Assembly: GCA_026393115.1 (NCBI GenBank)
Contig: JAPLAU010000012.1
Location: 62,001-126,000 of the forward strand
DNA length: 64,000 nucleotides
Direction of reading: 5' to 3'
DNA from: Actinomycetota bacterium
GTDB taxonomy: Bacteria; Actinomycetota; Actinomycetes; S36-B12; CAIYMF01
Position 1 is the first letter of the stretch; every line of letters begins with the position of its first letter. Under the pieces are notes generated by a model. The model was not told the DNA's origin and did no database searches. It saw nothing but the letters and a program-made list of their open reading frames with translations. Position numbers and translations under genes: made by a program. This document shows, piece after piece, positions 26,858 through 35,830 of the stretch.

Positions 26858-28048
26858 TTACTTGCCGCCCTCAGCGAGGACGACGGTCTGCGGAGCGAAG
26901 CTGGTGCCGTTGACGTCGGCGCCTTCCGCCTTGAGCTGGTCGAGCGCCTTCTGTGCGTACGTGTTGTCGTACGCACCCTTCTCGGGCTCAGCCTTGAGCA
27001 GTCCCGTTGACGTTGCGACAGCAACGGTGCGGGCCCAGTCAGCTTCCTGAACCAGACCAATGCCACCGGGCGACGGCCAGATCAACTTGTTGACCTCGTT
27101 GAGCTGCCACTCCTGGTGGGACTTGCCCAATGTCGGGCCGGCCTTGAGAACGATGTCAACACACGGCTGGAAGTTGTCGCGGCAGTAGGCCCATCCGGCC
27201 ATTGCACCCTTGAGCAGGCGAACGGAGGTGTCCTGGTAGGCCGGGTCACTCGTCAACTTCTCGGTGTTGGCCCAGATCGAGTCCTGAAGCATCGCGGTGC
27301 CAACGTCGTTCCAGTTGATGACGCCGATTTCTTCAGGGGTGTAGAGCTTGCCGGTCTTCGGGTTCATGGTCTCGAGAACCTGTGCGTACTCGTTGTACGT
27401 CATCGCCTGAGCTGCGTCGATCTGGCCGGCGAGGAGTGCCGACTCGTCGAACTGCTGCTGGATGAGGTCCTTGGGACCGGGGTTGGTGACGCCGGCCTTG
27501 GTGAGTCCGGCGAGAAGCTCGAACTCGTTTCCGTAGCCCCAGCTACCGACCTTCTTACCCGACAACTGCTCGGGCTTGGTGATGTCGTTATTGGCCTTCA
27601 GCGAGATCTGGAGAGTTCCGGAACGCTGGTAGATCTGGCCGATGTCGGTGATACCGGCACCTTCTTGGCGCGATGCGAGGGCCTTGGGCACCCACGCGAT
27701 GGCGAAGTCGACAGCGCCGGTGGCGAGCTGAGTCTGCGGCACGATGTCGACCGCGCCCTCGACGATGGTGACGTCAAGGCACTCCTTCTCCCACAGGCCT
27801 TGGTCCTTGGCTGCGTAGTAACCCGCGAATTGAGCCTGGGCAACCCACTGCAACTGCAACTTGACCGGTGTCAGGCTGGCGCAGGCCGTTGCCGACGGCG
27901 ACGCTGCGGACTCTGATGCCGAGGCGCTCGCTGAACCCGAGGCCGACGCGGCACTACTGGCCGTTCCGCTGCCAGAGCCGCCGCAGGCGGCGAGCAGCAA
28001 TGCCGAGGTGGCGGCAACCGCGGCCACTCCCCATGTGCTTTTCCTCAT
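26858..28048 (-). CDS. ABC importer substrate-binding lipoprotein, NMT1/THI5 family
   Basis: Signal peptide with lipobox LLAAC (C22), a Ser/Ala-rich linker (about 25-55), then an NMT1/THI5-like domain: VKLQLQWVAQAQFAGYYAAKDQGLW, QLATGAVDFAIAWVPKAL, KVGSWGYGNEFELLAGL. Members of this group bind thiamine-precursor or other pyrimidines. Linkage to dihydropyrimidinase and beta-ureidopropionase argues for uptake of uracil/thymine, dihydropyrimidines or hydantoins. ATG 28048 follows GGAAGGA. Last gene of an operon that runs leftwards from 35594; the 97-base gap before it may give it separate expression. Confidence 0.85.
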   Translation of the reverse strand: MRKSTWGVAAVAATSALLLAACGGSGSGTASSAASASGSASASASESAASPSATACASLTPVKLQLQWVAQAQFAGYYAAKDQGLWEKECLDVTIVEGAVDIVPQTQLATGAVDFAIAWVPKALASRQEGAGITDIGQIYQRSGTLQISLKANNDITKPEQLSGKKVGSWGYGNEFELLAGLTKAGVTNPGPKDLIQQQFDESALLAGQIDAAQAMTYNEYAQVLETMNPKTGKLYTPEEIGVINWNDVGTAMLQDSIWANTEKLTSDPAYQDTSVRLLKGAMAGWAYCRDNFQPCVDIVLKAGPTLGKSHQEWQLNEVNKLIWPSPGGIGLVQEADWARTVAVATSTGLLKAEPEKGAYDNTYAQKALDQLKAEGADVNGTSFAPQTVVLAEGGK

Positions 28049-28145
28049 CTGCACTGTCCTTCCTCGATGCGCAAGCGCACCTCGTTCACGATCCACGAGC
28101 CGGCTGACTGGTGGAGATTCATCGGTGGAACAGGGAAGTTAAGGG

Positions 28146-28973
28146 TCATCGTCTCGCGTCTGCGCGCTCCCACGGTATGAATGTACGTTCCAAGACGACA
28201 ACGATTGCGTAAAGCACGATGCCGAGCAGTGCGGCCATCAGCACCGCGGCCCAAGCGCGGTCGTACCGGGAAAGCCCTGCCGACTGCGTGATGATTGATC
28301 CGAGAGTGCCCTGCTGGCCGCCGAAATACTCAGCCACGATTGCCGCGATCACCGCCAGCGAGGACGCAACCTTGAGTGACGTGAAGAAGAAAGGCAGCGC
28401 ATTGGGCAGGCGCACCTCGCGCAAAATGGCCCAGTCGCCAACGCCGTAGGTGTGCATGAGTTCGATTTGCACGTTTTGCACCTCGAGTAATCCTCGCGCG
28501 GTGTTGATGAACACCGGGAAGATCACGACTGACACCACCACGCATTGCTTGGCGGTGGCATCGGTCGCGCCGAACCACTTGAAGTAGATGGGCGCGAGGG
28601 CAACGATCGGTGTCGCCGCGAGGGCGGCGGCCATCGGGGTGAGGGCGTCGGCCATGAAGTGAAAGCGAGTGCAGAGCAAGGCCAGAGCAACGGCAATGAT
28701 GACACCGACGATCAAACCAGACACTGCGACGTAACCGGTGCGTTTGGTTCCTTCCAGGATGTCAGCCCACGATGTGCTGAGTGCGGCGATGATCGATGAG
28801 GGACGCGGGATGAGGAACTTCTGAATGTTGAAGACCCGCACCAAGACTTCCCAGGCAACCACCGCGACAACTCCGACGATGAGCGGAGGTATGAGCGAGC
28901 GCCCTCGTCCGGGATTGGTCGACGGAGTCTTCGGTTTAGGCGCCTGCGTCTGGGGCGCTTCAACGGTGCTCAC
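28146..28973 (-). CDS. ABC importer permease (SsuC/TauC-like)
   Basis: 275 residues with about six membrane spans and the cytoplasmic loop that contacts the ATPase (GVGDWAILREVRLPNALPFFFTSLKV, the EAA motif). The N-terminal 28 residues are Pro/Thr/Lys-rich and cytoplasmic. The GTG start overlaps the stop of the ATPase gene (GTGA). It probably forms a heterodimer with the permease at 29791-30744, which is less usual for this transporter type, where one permease gene often suffices. Confidence 0.87.
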   Translation of the reverse strand: MSTVEAPQTQAPKPKTPSTNPGRGRSLIPPLIVGVVAVVAWEVLVRVFNIQKFLIPRPSSIIAALSTSWADILEGTKRTGYVAVSGLIVGVIIAVALALLCTRFHFMADALTPMAAALAATPIVALAPIYFKWFGATDATAKQCVVVSVVIFPVFINTARGLLEVQNVQIELMHTYGVGDWAILREVRLPNALPFFFTSLKVASSLAVIAAIVAEYFGGQQGTLGSIITQSAGLSRYDRAWAAVLMAALLGIVLYAIVVVLERTFIPWERADARR

Positions 28974-29794
28974 GAAATGTCCACCGAGTTCGAGCCGGTC
29001 ACAGCCGGCGCTGGTGCACCGCGCAGAGCTTCGCGCACTGTGGTGATCGAAGCGAAGAAGGTCGGATCTTCGCGGGTGTCTTCATTGCGCTCACCGAGTG
29101 CGACAGGAATGACGTCAGTGATCTGGCCAGGGCGGGCGGACATCACGACGACGCGGTCGCTGAGATACACCGCCTCAGGAATGGAGTGCGTCACGAAAAT
29201 GACCGTCGCGCCAGTCTCGGCGCAGATGCGCACCAACTCTCCCTGCATCCGTTCGCGCGTCATTTCATCCAACGCACCAAATGGCTCATCCATGAGTAGC
29301 AACCCCGGTGAAGCGGCCAGCGCACGCGCGATCGCCACGCGCTGCTGCATGCCGCCCGAAAGTTCCCACGGACGCATCGCACCGAAGTCCGCTAGGTGTA
29401 CGAGATCGAGCAATTCACTCGAGCGCGTCTGCCTGCGGGCCTTGTTCCACTTCATTAACTCAAGTGGGAGTTCAATATTGGCCGAAACGGTGCGCCAATC
29501 GAACAGGCCGGCCTGCTGAAAAGCCATACCGTAATCGTGGTCAAGTCGCGCCTGTCGGGGGTCTTTGCCGTTGACGCGCACCGCGCCCGAGGTCGGGGTC
29601 TCAAGATCTCCGACGATGCGCATGAGCGTTGACTTGCCGCAACCAGAGGGACCAATCAGCGAGATGAACTCCCCGGCCTGCACTGTGAGATCAATGTCGG
29701 TGAGTGCGGTGACCTCGTTAGGCCGCCCGCCGTTGAACACCATTCCGACCCCCTGAATCTCAATGGCGGGGGTAGTGGTGTCGGCGGTGGTCAT
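28970..29794 (-). CDS. ABC importer ATP-binding protein
   Basis: Nucleotide-binding subunit, 274 residues: Walker A GPSGCGKST near residue 49, Q-loop FQQAGLFDW, signature LSGGMQQRVAIARAL, Walker B LLLMDEPFGALD, switch His in VTHSIPEAVYLSDRVVVMS. This is the TauB/SsuB pattern. It is coupled by four-base overlaps to the permease genes on both sides. Confidence 0.9.
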   Translation of the reverse strand: MTTADTTTPAIEIQGVGMVFNGGRPNEVTALTDIDLTVQAGEFISLIGPSGCGKSTLMRIVGDLETPTSGAVRVNGKDPRQARLDHDYGMAFQQAGLFDWRTVSANIELPLELMKWNKARRQTRSSELLDLVHLADFGAMRPWELSGGMQQRVAIARALAASPGLLLMDEPFGALDEMTRERMQGELVRICAETGATVIFVTHSIPEAVYLSDRVVVMSARPGQITDVIPVALGERNEDTREDPTFFASITTVREALRGAPAPAVTGSNSVDIS

Positions 29795-30744
29795 CGGGCC
29801 TCCCGGGGACGGTTACGCATGAGCAGAAGGTCAGTCACGTTAATGAGTGCGACGAATAGGACACCCAAGAGGGCGGCTCCGATCACGACGCAATATAGCC
29901 GCGATGGATCGCTGAGATACTGAGCGGAGTAGTCGATCAGGAGTCGACCGAGGCCACCGCGCACGCCCGCTGAAATCTCACCGACAATCGCGCCGACCAC
30001 CGAGGCGGTCGCAGCAAGTTTGAGTGCGGGGATGAGGAAGGGCACAGCAGCAGGCATGCGCAACTTCCACAACGTGGCATTACCTGAGGCGGCATTAGTG
30101 CGCATGAAGTCGAGAGCAAGCGGGGTGGGCGACTTGAGGCCACGTAATCCGTTGACTGCAACGGGGAAGAAGGTGAGGTAGGTCGCGATCAGTGCCACCG
30201 ACATCCACTGTTGCCACGAGAACAGAGGAACCTTGATCTGGTTACCAAACGCAACAACCACCGGGGCAAGAGCGATCAGCGGCACAGTCTGAGACACGAT
30301 CACCCAGGGCATCACGCCGCGCTCGAGCCAGCGAGTGCGCAGCATGATCAGCGCAATGGCCATTCCGATGATGATGCCGATGATGAATCCGACGAAGGCC
30401 TCTCGGAAGGTGAAGAGCATCGCCTCGAGAATCCACATCGTGAGGTTCTTCGGGTCACCAGTGCGCTGGGGTTGGCCAAAGCGCAACACGATGTCCATCA
30501 CGGGTGGCATCGTGACGTCGTCGGTCGAAAAGGGCAGAGGCATTGAGGTGAAAGGCCACGTACCTCCGGTGGCGTGCCCCATTGCCTTCACGGCCGTGTA
30601 GATCAGCGCCACCGCCACAATGCCGCCGATGATAAACACCGTGCGACGGGCGAATCTGCTCAATGCCGAGGGACCAGAGCGCCCCGAATTCGAGCGCGCG
30701 GGATCTACCGGCTTCTGAAGAAACGTGGGGGCAGTGGTCGCCAT
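29791..30744 (-). CDS. ABC importer permease, second subunit
   Basis: 317 residues with about seven hydrophobic segments and the EAA-type loop (ASGNATLWKLRMPAAVPFLIPALKL). Longer than its partner at 28146 because of an N-terminal cytoplasmic stretch and an additional periplasmic loop before the core. ATG 30744 overlaps the stop of the LLM oxidoreductase gene by one base, so transport and enzyme genes are translated as one unit. Confidence 0.87.
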   Translation of the reverse strand: MATTAPTFLQKPVDPARSNSGRSGPSALSRFARRTVFIIGGIVAVALIYTAVKAMGHATGGTWPFTSMPLPFSTDDVTMPPVMDIVLRFGQPQRTGDPKNLTMWILEAMLFTFREAFVGFIIGIIIGMAIALIMLRTRWLERGVMPWVIVSQTVPLIALAPVVVAFGNQIKVPLFSWQQWMSVALIATYLTFFPVAVNGLRGLKSPTPLALDFMRTNAASGNATLWKLRMPAAVPFLIPALKLAATASVVGAIVGEISAGVRGGLGRLLIDYSAQYLSDPSRLYCVVIGAALLGVLFVALINVTDLLLMRNRPREAR

Positions 30745-31775
30745 CAGCTCTTGGCAGCTACGTGGTCGCGGATGGCTGGGATGATCTTCTGTCCGTACGT
30801 CGCGAGAACTTCATCTTGGGCGTCGTGCTGGAGGTAGATCGCGAACTGATCGACTCCGAGTGCCTTCAACTGTTCAAGTTTGGCCACGTGCTGCTCGACT
30901 GTGCCGATGATGCAGAAGCGATCGACAATCGCGTCGGGAACGAACTCTGTGTGCGTGTTTCCGGCGCGGCCGTGCTCGTTGTAGTCGTAGTCCTGACGGC
31001 CCTTGATGTACTCGGTCAGATCCTGCGGAACCGCTGCCCCCTGATCGCCGTAGCGGGCAACGATTTCTGCCACGTGGTTTCCGACCATGCCGCCAAACCA
31101 CCGGCATTGGTCGTAGGCGTGCGCTTGTTGTTCGGCGGAACCATCGGTGATGTAGGCCGGAGCCGCCACACAAATGGAGATGTCGTCGGGGTTGCGCCCG
31201 GCTGCGGCGGCTGCCGAACGAACGGCGGCGATGCTCCACTCAGCGATCGATAGGTCGGCGAGCTGAAGAATGAACCCGTCAGCCACTTCGCCAGCAAGGG
31301 CAAGAACCTTGGGGCCATAGGCCGCCACCCATACGGGTGTGCGCGACGTGGGGTTCCAAGGGAATCGCAGCATGCTGCCCTTGTACTCAACCTCGCGACC
31401 ATTGGCCAACCCGCTGATGACGCCTACTGACTCACGAAGATCGGCAACGGTGACCGGCTTGCCATTGGTGACGCGTACGGCTGAGTCACCTCGCCCGATA
31501 CCGCAGACAGTGCGGTTTCCGTACATCTCATTGAGGGTGGCGAAGACCGATGCCGTGACGGTCCAGTCGCGCGTTGCGGGATTAGTCACCATGGGTCCAA
31601 CGACGATATTGCGGGTCGCCGCCAACATCGCGCTGTGCACGACGTACGGCTCCTCCCACAGCAGATGCGAGTCGAAAGTCCACGCGTGGGAGAAGCCCCA
31701 TTGCTCGGCTTGACGCGTGAGTTCAATCACTCGTGCTGCGGGGGGATTGCACTGAAGAACGATGCCGATATCCAT
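30744..31775 (-). CDS. LLM-class flavin/F420-dependent oxidoreductase (TIGR03842-like)
   Basis: Luciferase-like TIM-barrel, 343 residues, opening MDIGIVLQCNPPAARVIEL with WTFDSHLLWEEPYV, VGPMVTNPATRDWTVTASVFATLNEMYG and GIGRGDSAVRV. The last motif resembles the F420 site of methylenetetrahydromethanopterin reductase relatives. It is most like a group of predicted F420-dependent enzymes often found with pyrimidine catabolism genes (recalled, not searched). It lies between mmsA and the importer genes in the operon. No dihydropyrimidine dehydrogenase gene is in the window, so this protein might supply the ring-reduction step; a monooxygenase role is the alternative. GGAGGATTC precedes the ATG. 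Confidence 0.82.
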   Translation of the reverse strand: MDIGIVLQCNPPAARVIELTRQAEQWGFSHAWTFDSHLLWEEPYVVHSAMLAATRNIVVGPMVTNPATRDWTVTASVFATLNEMYGNRTVCGIGRGDSAVRVTNGKPVTVADLRESVGVISGLANGREVEYKGSMLRFPWNPTSRTPVWVAAYGPKVLALAGEVADGFILQLADLSIAEWSIAAVRSAAAAAGRNPDDISICVAAPAYITDGSAEQQAHAYDQCRWFGGMVGNHVAEIVARYGDQGAAVPQDLTEYIKGRQDYDYNEHGRAGNTHTEFVPDAIVDRFCIIGTVEQHVAKLEQLKALGVDQFAIYLQHDAQDEVLATYGQKIIPAIRDHVAAKS

Positions 31776-31786
31776 GAATCCTCCGA

Positions 31787-33274
31787 TTAGCGGGTGCGCG
31801 GGAAGCCGAGATCAACTGACGATGTTGAAGGATCGGGCCAACGCGAGGTGACCACTTTGGTGCGTGTGTAGAAGTCGACGCCGGATGGTCCGTAGATCGA
31901 CGTGTCGCCGAAAATCGAGGCCTTCCAGCCGCCAAAACTGTAGTACGACACCGGAACCGGAATCGGCACGTTGACACCGACCATGCCCACACTCACATCG
32001 AACTGAAACTGACGGGCCGCGCCACCATCACGAGTGAAGATCGCGGTGCCGTTTCCGTACTTGTTCGAGTTGATCAGTGCGAGCCCTTCGTCGTAAGTGT
32101 CGACGCGAACGACGGTGAGAACAGGTCCGAAGATTTCGTCGTCATACACCGACATACCCGGGGCCGCGTGATCGACGAGAGAGACGCCGAGGAAGAAGCC
32201 TTGGGCAGGAAGGTCGCCTTCGCGACCATCAACGACAACCGTCGCTCCTTGGCTGGCAGCCGATGCGAGGTAGCCGGCGACCTTGTCGCGGTGCTCGGCG
32301 GTAATGAGCGGACCCATCTCTGCAGTGGGATCGGTGCCCGGGCCAACACGCACCTTGGGAAGTCGGGCGGCGATTGCCTCAACCAGCGGATCGGCAACGG
32401 AGCCCACGGCGACCACCACTGAGACGGCCATGCACCGCTCGCCAGCCGAACCGTACGCTGCGCTGACCGCGGAGTCGGCGGCCAGATCAACGTCAGCGTC
32501 GGGGAGTACGAGCATGTGGTTCTTAGCGCCGCCGAGAGCCTGAACGCGCTTGCCGTTGGCAGTTCCGGTGGAGTACACGTACTGCGCAATCGGCGTTGAC
32601 CCCACGAAACTCACCGCGGCGATGTCGGGGTGTTCGAGGATGCGGTCGACAGCCACCTTGTCACCCATGAGGACGTTGAAGACGCCGTCGGGGAGGCCCG
32701 CTTCCTTGAGCATCTGCGCGATCAGGAGGGCAACGGACGGGTCTTTCTCACTGGGCTTGAGGATGAACGTGTTTCCGCAGGCGATGGCATTGGCGAACAT
32801 CCACATCGGAACCATGGCTGGGAAGTTGAACGGCGTGATGCCGGCCACAACCCCGAGCGGCTGACGAATCGAGTAAACGTCAACTCCGGTGGACACCTGC
32901 TCGCTGTAGCCGCCCTTGAGCAAAGGTGCGATACCGCAGGCGAACTCGATGTTCTCGATTCCGCGAGCCAATTCACCTGCGGCATCAGAGGGAACCTTGC
33001 CGTGCTCAATGCTGACCAGTTCTGAGATCTCAGCGCGGCGCGAGTCGACGATCTGGCGGAACTTGAACATCACCTCGGTGCGCCGTGATACCGAGGCTGA
33101 GCGCCACGACTGGAAGGCCGTGAGCGCGGAAGCGACGGCGGCGTCAACCTCGTCGATGCTGGCCAGCGCGACTTCGGCCTGCACCTCACCGGTTGCCGGG
33201 TTGTAGACAGGGGATGTACGACCCGACGCGGAGGGACTTGAGGCCCCGTCGATCCAGTGGGTGATGGTGCGCAT
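31787..33274 (-). CDS. mmsA: CoA-acylating methylmalonate-semialdehyde dehydrogenase
   Basis: It converts malonate or methylmalonate semialdehyde to acetyl-CoA or propionyl-CoA with NAD+ and CoA. 495 residues with THWIDG, TPFNFPAMVPMWMFANAIACGNTFILKPSEKDP (the family-specific stretch), FVGSTPIAQYVY, the catalytic Cys in GSAGERCMAVS, and VGVNVPIPVPVSYYSFGGWKAS near the end. In this operon it closes the beta-alanine and 3-aminoisobutyrate branches of uracil and thymine degradation. AAGGAGACGATCA before the ATG is a good ribosome site. Confidence 0.93.
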   Translation of the reverse strand: MRTITHWIDGASSPSASGRTSPVYNPATGEVQAEVALASIDEVDAAVASALTAFQSWRSASVSRRTEVMFKFRQIVDSRRAEISELVSIEHGKVPSDAAGELARGIENIEFACGIAPLLKGGYSEQVSTGVDVYSIRQPLGVVAGITPFNFPAMVPMWMFANAIACGNTFILKPSEKDPSVALLIAQMLKEAGLPDGVFNVLMGDKVAVDRILEHPDIAAVSFVGSTPIAQYVYSTGTANGKRVQALGGAKNHMLVLPDADVDLAADSAVSAAYGSAGERCMAVSVVVAVGSVADPLVEAIAARLPKVRVGPGTDPTAEMGPLITAEHRDKVAGYLASAASQGATVVVDGREGDLPAQGFFLGVSLVDHAAPGMSVYDDEIFGPVLTVVRVDTYDEGLALINSNKYGNGTAIFTRDGGAARQFQFDVSVGMVGVNVPIPVPVSYYSFGGWKASIFGDTSIYGPSGVDFYTRTKVVTSRWPDPSTSSVDLGFPRTR

Positions 33275-33317
33275 TGATCGTCTCCTTGACTTAGGTGCAG
33301 TGATACTAGATCGGGTA

Positions 33318-34736
33318 CTAGATCAGGTACTGGGACAGGCCACGCGGGACGAACTGGCCGTGACCGGCGTGGCCGTGGAACTCATCGTTGGCGACGACAA
33401 CCGAGCCACGCGAAATGACGGTGTCGACCTTGCCGTCGATCTCGTAACCCTCCCACGCGGAGTGATCCATGTTCATGTGGTGGGTCTTCTCGAGTCCGAT
33501 GCTGGTGTGACCAGCGGGATCGTAGATCACGATGTCGGCGTCGGCGCCTGGTGCGATGACTCCCTTGCGACCATAAAGACCGAACATGCGGGCCGGCGTC
33601 GTCGAACACAACTCGACCCAGCGCTCAACCGAGATGCGACCGTCAACGACGCCTTGGTAAATGAGGTCCATGCGGTGCTCAACCGAGCCAATTCCATTGG
33701 GAATCTTGGAGAAGTTGCCGACGCCAAGTTCCTTTTGCTCCTTGAAACAGAAGGGGCAGTGGTCGGTGCTGATAACCGACAGGTCGTTGGTGGCCAAGTA
33801 GCGCCACAGTTCCTCTTGGTGGCCCTCAGCGCGCGATCGCAACGGGGTCGAGCACACCCACTTGGCTCCTTCGAAACCTGCCGCCGCGAGGTTCTCTTCC
33901 AGTGAGAGGTACAGGTACTGCGGGCACGTTTCGCCGAAGACGTTCAGGCCCTCGTTGCGCGCAATGGCAAGAGTTCCGACGGCCTGCTTGGCGCTCATAT
34001 GCACGATGTAGAGCGGTGCGCCAGTCAGTCGCGCCAGCATGATCGCGCGATGCGTGGCTTCTTCCTCGGTTTCCCACGGACGCGTGAGCCCGTGGTAAAC
34101 GGGATCTGTTTCACCGCGGGCCAATGCCTGTGCCACCAGCACGTCGATCGCAATGCCGTTTTCGGCATGCATCATGATCATCGCGCCATTGTCAGACGCT
34201 TTCTGCATCGCTTTGAGAATCTGGCCGTCATCAGAGTAAAAGACTCCGGGGTAGGCCATGAAGAGTTTGAAGCTGGTGATGCCCTCAGCGACGAGTTCGT
34301 CCATCGCCTTGAGCGAATCGTCGTCGACGCCACCGATGATCTGGTGGAACGCGTAGTCGATCGCGCAGTTGCCGCGGGCCTTCTCGTGCCACGCCGCCAA
34401 GCCATCCTGAACTCTCGCGCCTTGAACTTGAACGGCGAAGTCAATGATCGTCGTCGTGCCACCCCAAGCGGCAGCGCGCGTTCCGGTCTCAAACGTGTCG
34501 GACGCGAAGGTGCCGCCGAAGGGCAACTCCATGTGGGTGTGGCAGTCAATACCGCCGGGAATGACGTACTTGCCCGCGGCATCAATCACCACGTCGGCCG
34601 AGGCGGCGAGGTCAACCCCGAGCGACGTATCGCCCGGGGTGACCAGTGCCACGATTTTTTCGCCGTCGACCAGTACATCCGCCTGTGTGCGCCCCGTGGG
34701 CGACACGACTGTTCCGTTCTTAATCAGGGTGGTCAC
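33318..34736 (-). CDS. hydA: dihydropyrimidinase (D-hydantoinase)
   Basis: It opens dihydrouracil/dihydrothymine rings, or hydantoins, to N-carbamoyl-beta-amino acids. Amidohydrolase fold, 472 residues: metal ligands in GGIDCHTHMELPF, the carboxylated lysine in GITSFKLFMAYPG, His in MMHAENG and IVHMSAKQ, Asp in ISTDHCPF. GTG 34736 has GGAGG five bases upstream. It is second in the operon, 21 bases after beta-ureidopropionase. The substrate-binding loops cannot separate hydantoin from dihydropyrimidine by eye; the neighbours favour pyrimidines. Confidence 0.92.
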   Translation of the reverse strand: MTTLIKNGTVVSPTGRTQADVLVDGEKIVALVTPGDTSLGVDLAASADVVIDAAGKYVIPGGIDCHTHMELPFGGTFASDTFETGTRAAAWGGTTTIIDFAVQVQGARVQDGLAAWHEKARGNCAIDYAFHQIIGGVDDDSLKAMDELVAEGITSFKLFMAYPGVFYSDDGQILKAMQKASDNGAMIMMHAENGIAIDVLVAQALARGETDPVYHGLTRPWETEEEATHRAIMLARLTGAPLYIVHMSAKQAVGTLAIARNEGLNVFGETCPQYLYLSLEENLAAAGFEGAKWVCSTPLRSRAEGHQEELWRYLATNDLSVISTDHCPFCFKEQKELGVGNFSKIPNGIGSVEHRMDLIYQGVVDGRISVERWVELCSTTPARMFGLYGRKGVIAPGADADIVIYDPAGHTSIGLEKTHHMNMDHSAWEGYEIDGKVDTVISRGSVVVANDEFHGHAGHGQFVPRGLSQYLI

Positions 34737-34757
34737 GTCAGCCTCCGTGTCAGTCGT

Positions 34758-35594
34758 TCAGGGGCGAACTAGGTCGTCGTAGGCGTCGGGGCGACGATCG
34801 CGGTAGAACGCCCAACGCTCGCGCACCTCGAACAGTAGGTCAAGATCCAAGTCGCGGATGATGAGCTCCTCCTTGTAAGGGTCTCCCTTCTCCCCGACGT
34901 ACGAACCCTCGGGATCGACGAAGTACGACTGCCCGTAGAAGTCGTCGTCGCCGAGTTCCTCGATACCGACGCGGTTGATCGCACCGACGTAATACTCGTT
35001 CGCGACCGCGGCTGCGGGCTGCTCAATGCTCCACAGGTACTGCGACAGTCCGCGCGACGTTGCCGACGGATTGAACACGATTTGGGCTCCATTGAGGCCA
35101 AGAGCGCGCCAACCTTCGGGGAAGTGGCGGTCGTAACAGATGTACACCCCCACCTTGCCGACTGCGGTGTCGAACACCGGGTACCCACCGTTGCCGGGAC
35201 GGAAGTAGAACTTCTCCCAGAAACCGCTCACGTGAGGAATGTGCTGCTTGCGGTACTTGCCGAGGTAGCTGCCATCGGCATCGACCACCGCCGCCGTGTT
35301 GTAGAGGAATCCAGGACCGTCGAGCTCGTACATGGGAAGAATCATCACCATGCCCAGTTCCTTGGCCAGGGCCTGGAAGCGTTCGGTGGTAGGACCGGGA
35401 ATCGACTCGGCGTATTCGTAGTAGGCCTTGTCTTGCACCTGGCAGAAGTAGGGGCCGTAGAAGAGTTCTTGGAAACACATCACCTGGGCACCTTGAGCGG
35501 CGGCCTCTCGGGCCTTCTGCTCATGTACCTGGATCATGGACTCCTTGTCCCCGGTCCATGGGGTCTGCAAGAGAGCTGCCCTGACAATCGGCAT
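34758..35594 (-). CDS. beta-ureidopropionase / N-carbamoyl amidohydrolase (nitrilase superfamily)
   Basis: It releases CO2 and NH3 from N-carbamoyl-beta-alanine. The catalytic triad is Glu in CFQELFYGPYF, Lys in YRKQHIPH, Cys in YICYDRHFPEGWRALGL, followed by FNPSATSRGLSQYLW. From ATG 35594 (GAGGA at five bases) it is 278 residues; an in-frame GTG 12 bases earlier is less likely. This is the first gene of the long leftward operon and is divergent from the MocR regulator. The sequence pattern also fits N-carbamoylputrescine amidase, which would connect to the agmatine genes at 46-47 kb, but the hydA linkage argues for pyrimidine products. Confidence 0.88.
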   Translation of the reverse strand: MPIVRAALLQTPWTGDKESMIQVHEQKAREAAAQGAQVMCFQELFYGPYFCQVQDKAYYEYAESIPGPTTERFQALAKELGMVMILPMYELDGPGFLYNTAAVVDADGSYLGKYRKQHIPHVSGFWEKFYFRPGNGGYPVFDTAVGKVGVYICYDRHFPEGWRALGLNGAQIVFNPSATSRGLSQYLWSIEQPAAAVANEYYVGAINRVGIEELGDDDFYGQSYFVDPEGSYVGEKGDPYKEELIIRDLDLDLLFEVRERWAFYRDRRPDAYDDLVRP

Positions 35595-35830
35595 TGCCGT
35601 CCTCACTTCCGCTCAGGCCGCCGAAGGTTCGGCTGGCTCGCAGTGAACTTGTGTCGTGAACTCAATCTTGTACCTCGTGGTGGATCTTTTCGCTTTGTGC
35701 CCCACACACTAGGCAACCCGCGATACGTTACGCAGCGATTTGAACATTGTTTCGGGCAGGTCGCAGCGCCGCGCAGTCTGCTAGGCGATGTGGGTGCGGT
35801 TCGGCTGGGCCCTGAGGGGAGGAGAAGACC
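35595..35830. promoter_or_regulatory. divergent control region with 13-bp-spaced direct repeat
   Basis: The 236-base gap between the pyrimidine operon and the MocR gene contains GTGAACT twice in direct orientation (35643-35649 and 35656-35662), 13 bases apart. MocR regulators such as GabR and PdxR bind direct repeats, so this is a candidate site. No clear -10/-35 pair stands out. GGGAGGAGAAGACC is the ribosome site of the MocR gene. Confidence 0.35.
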
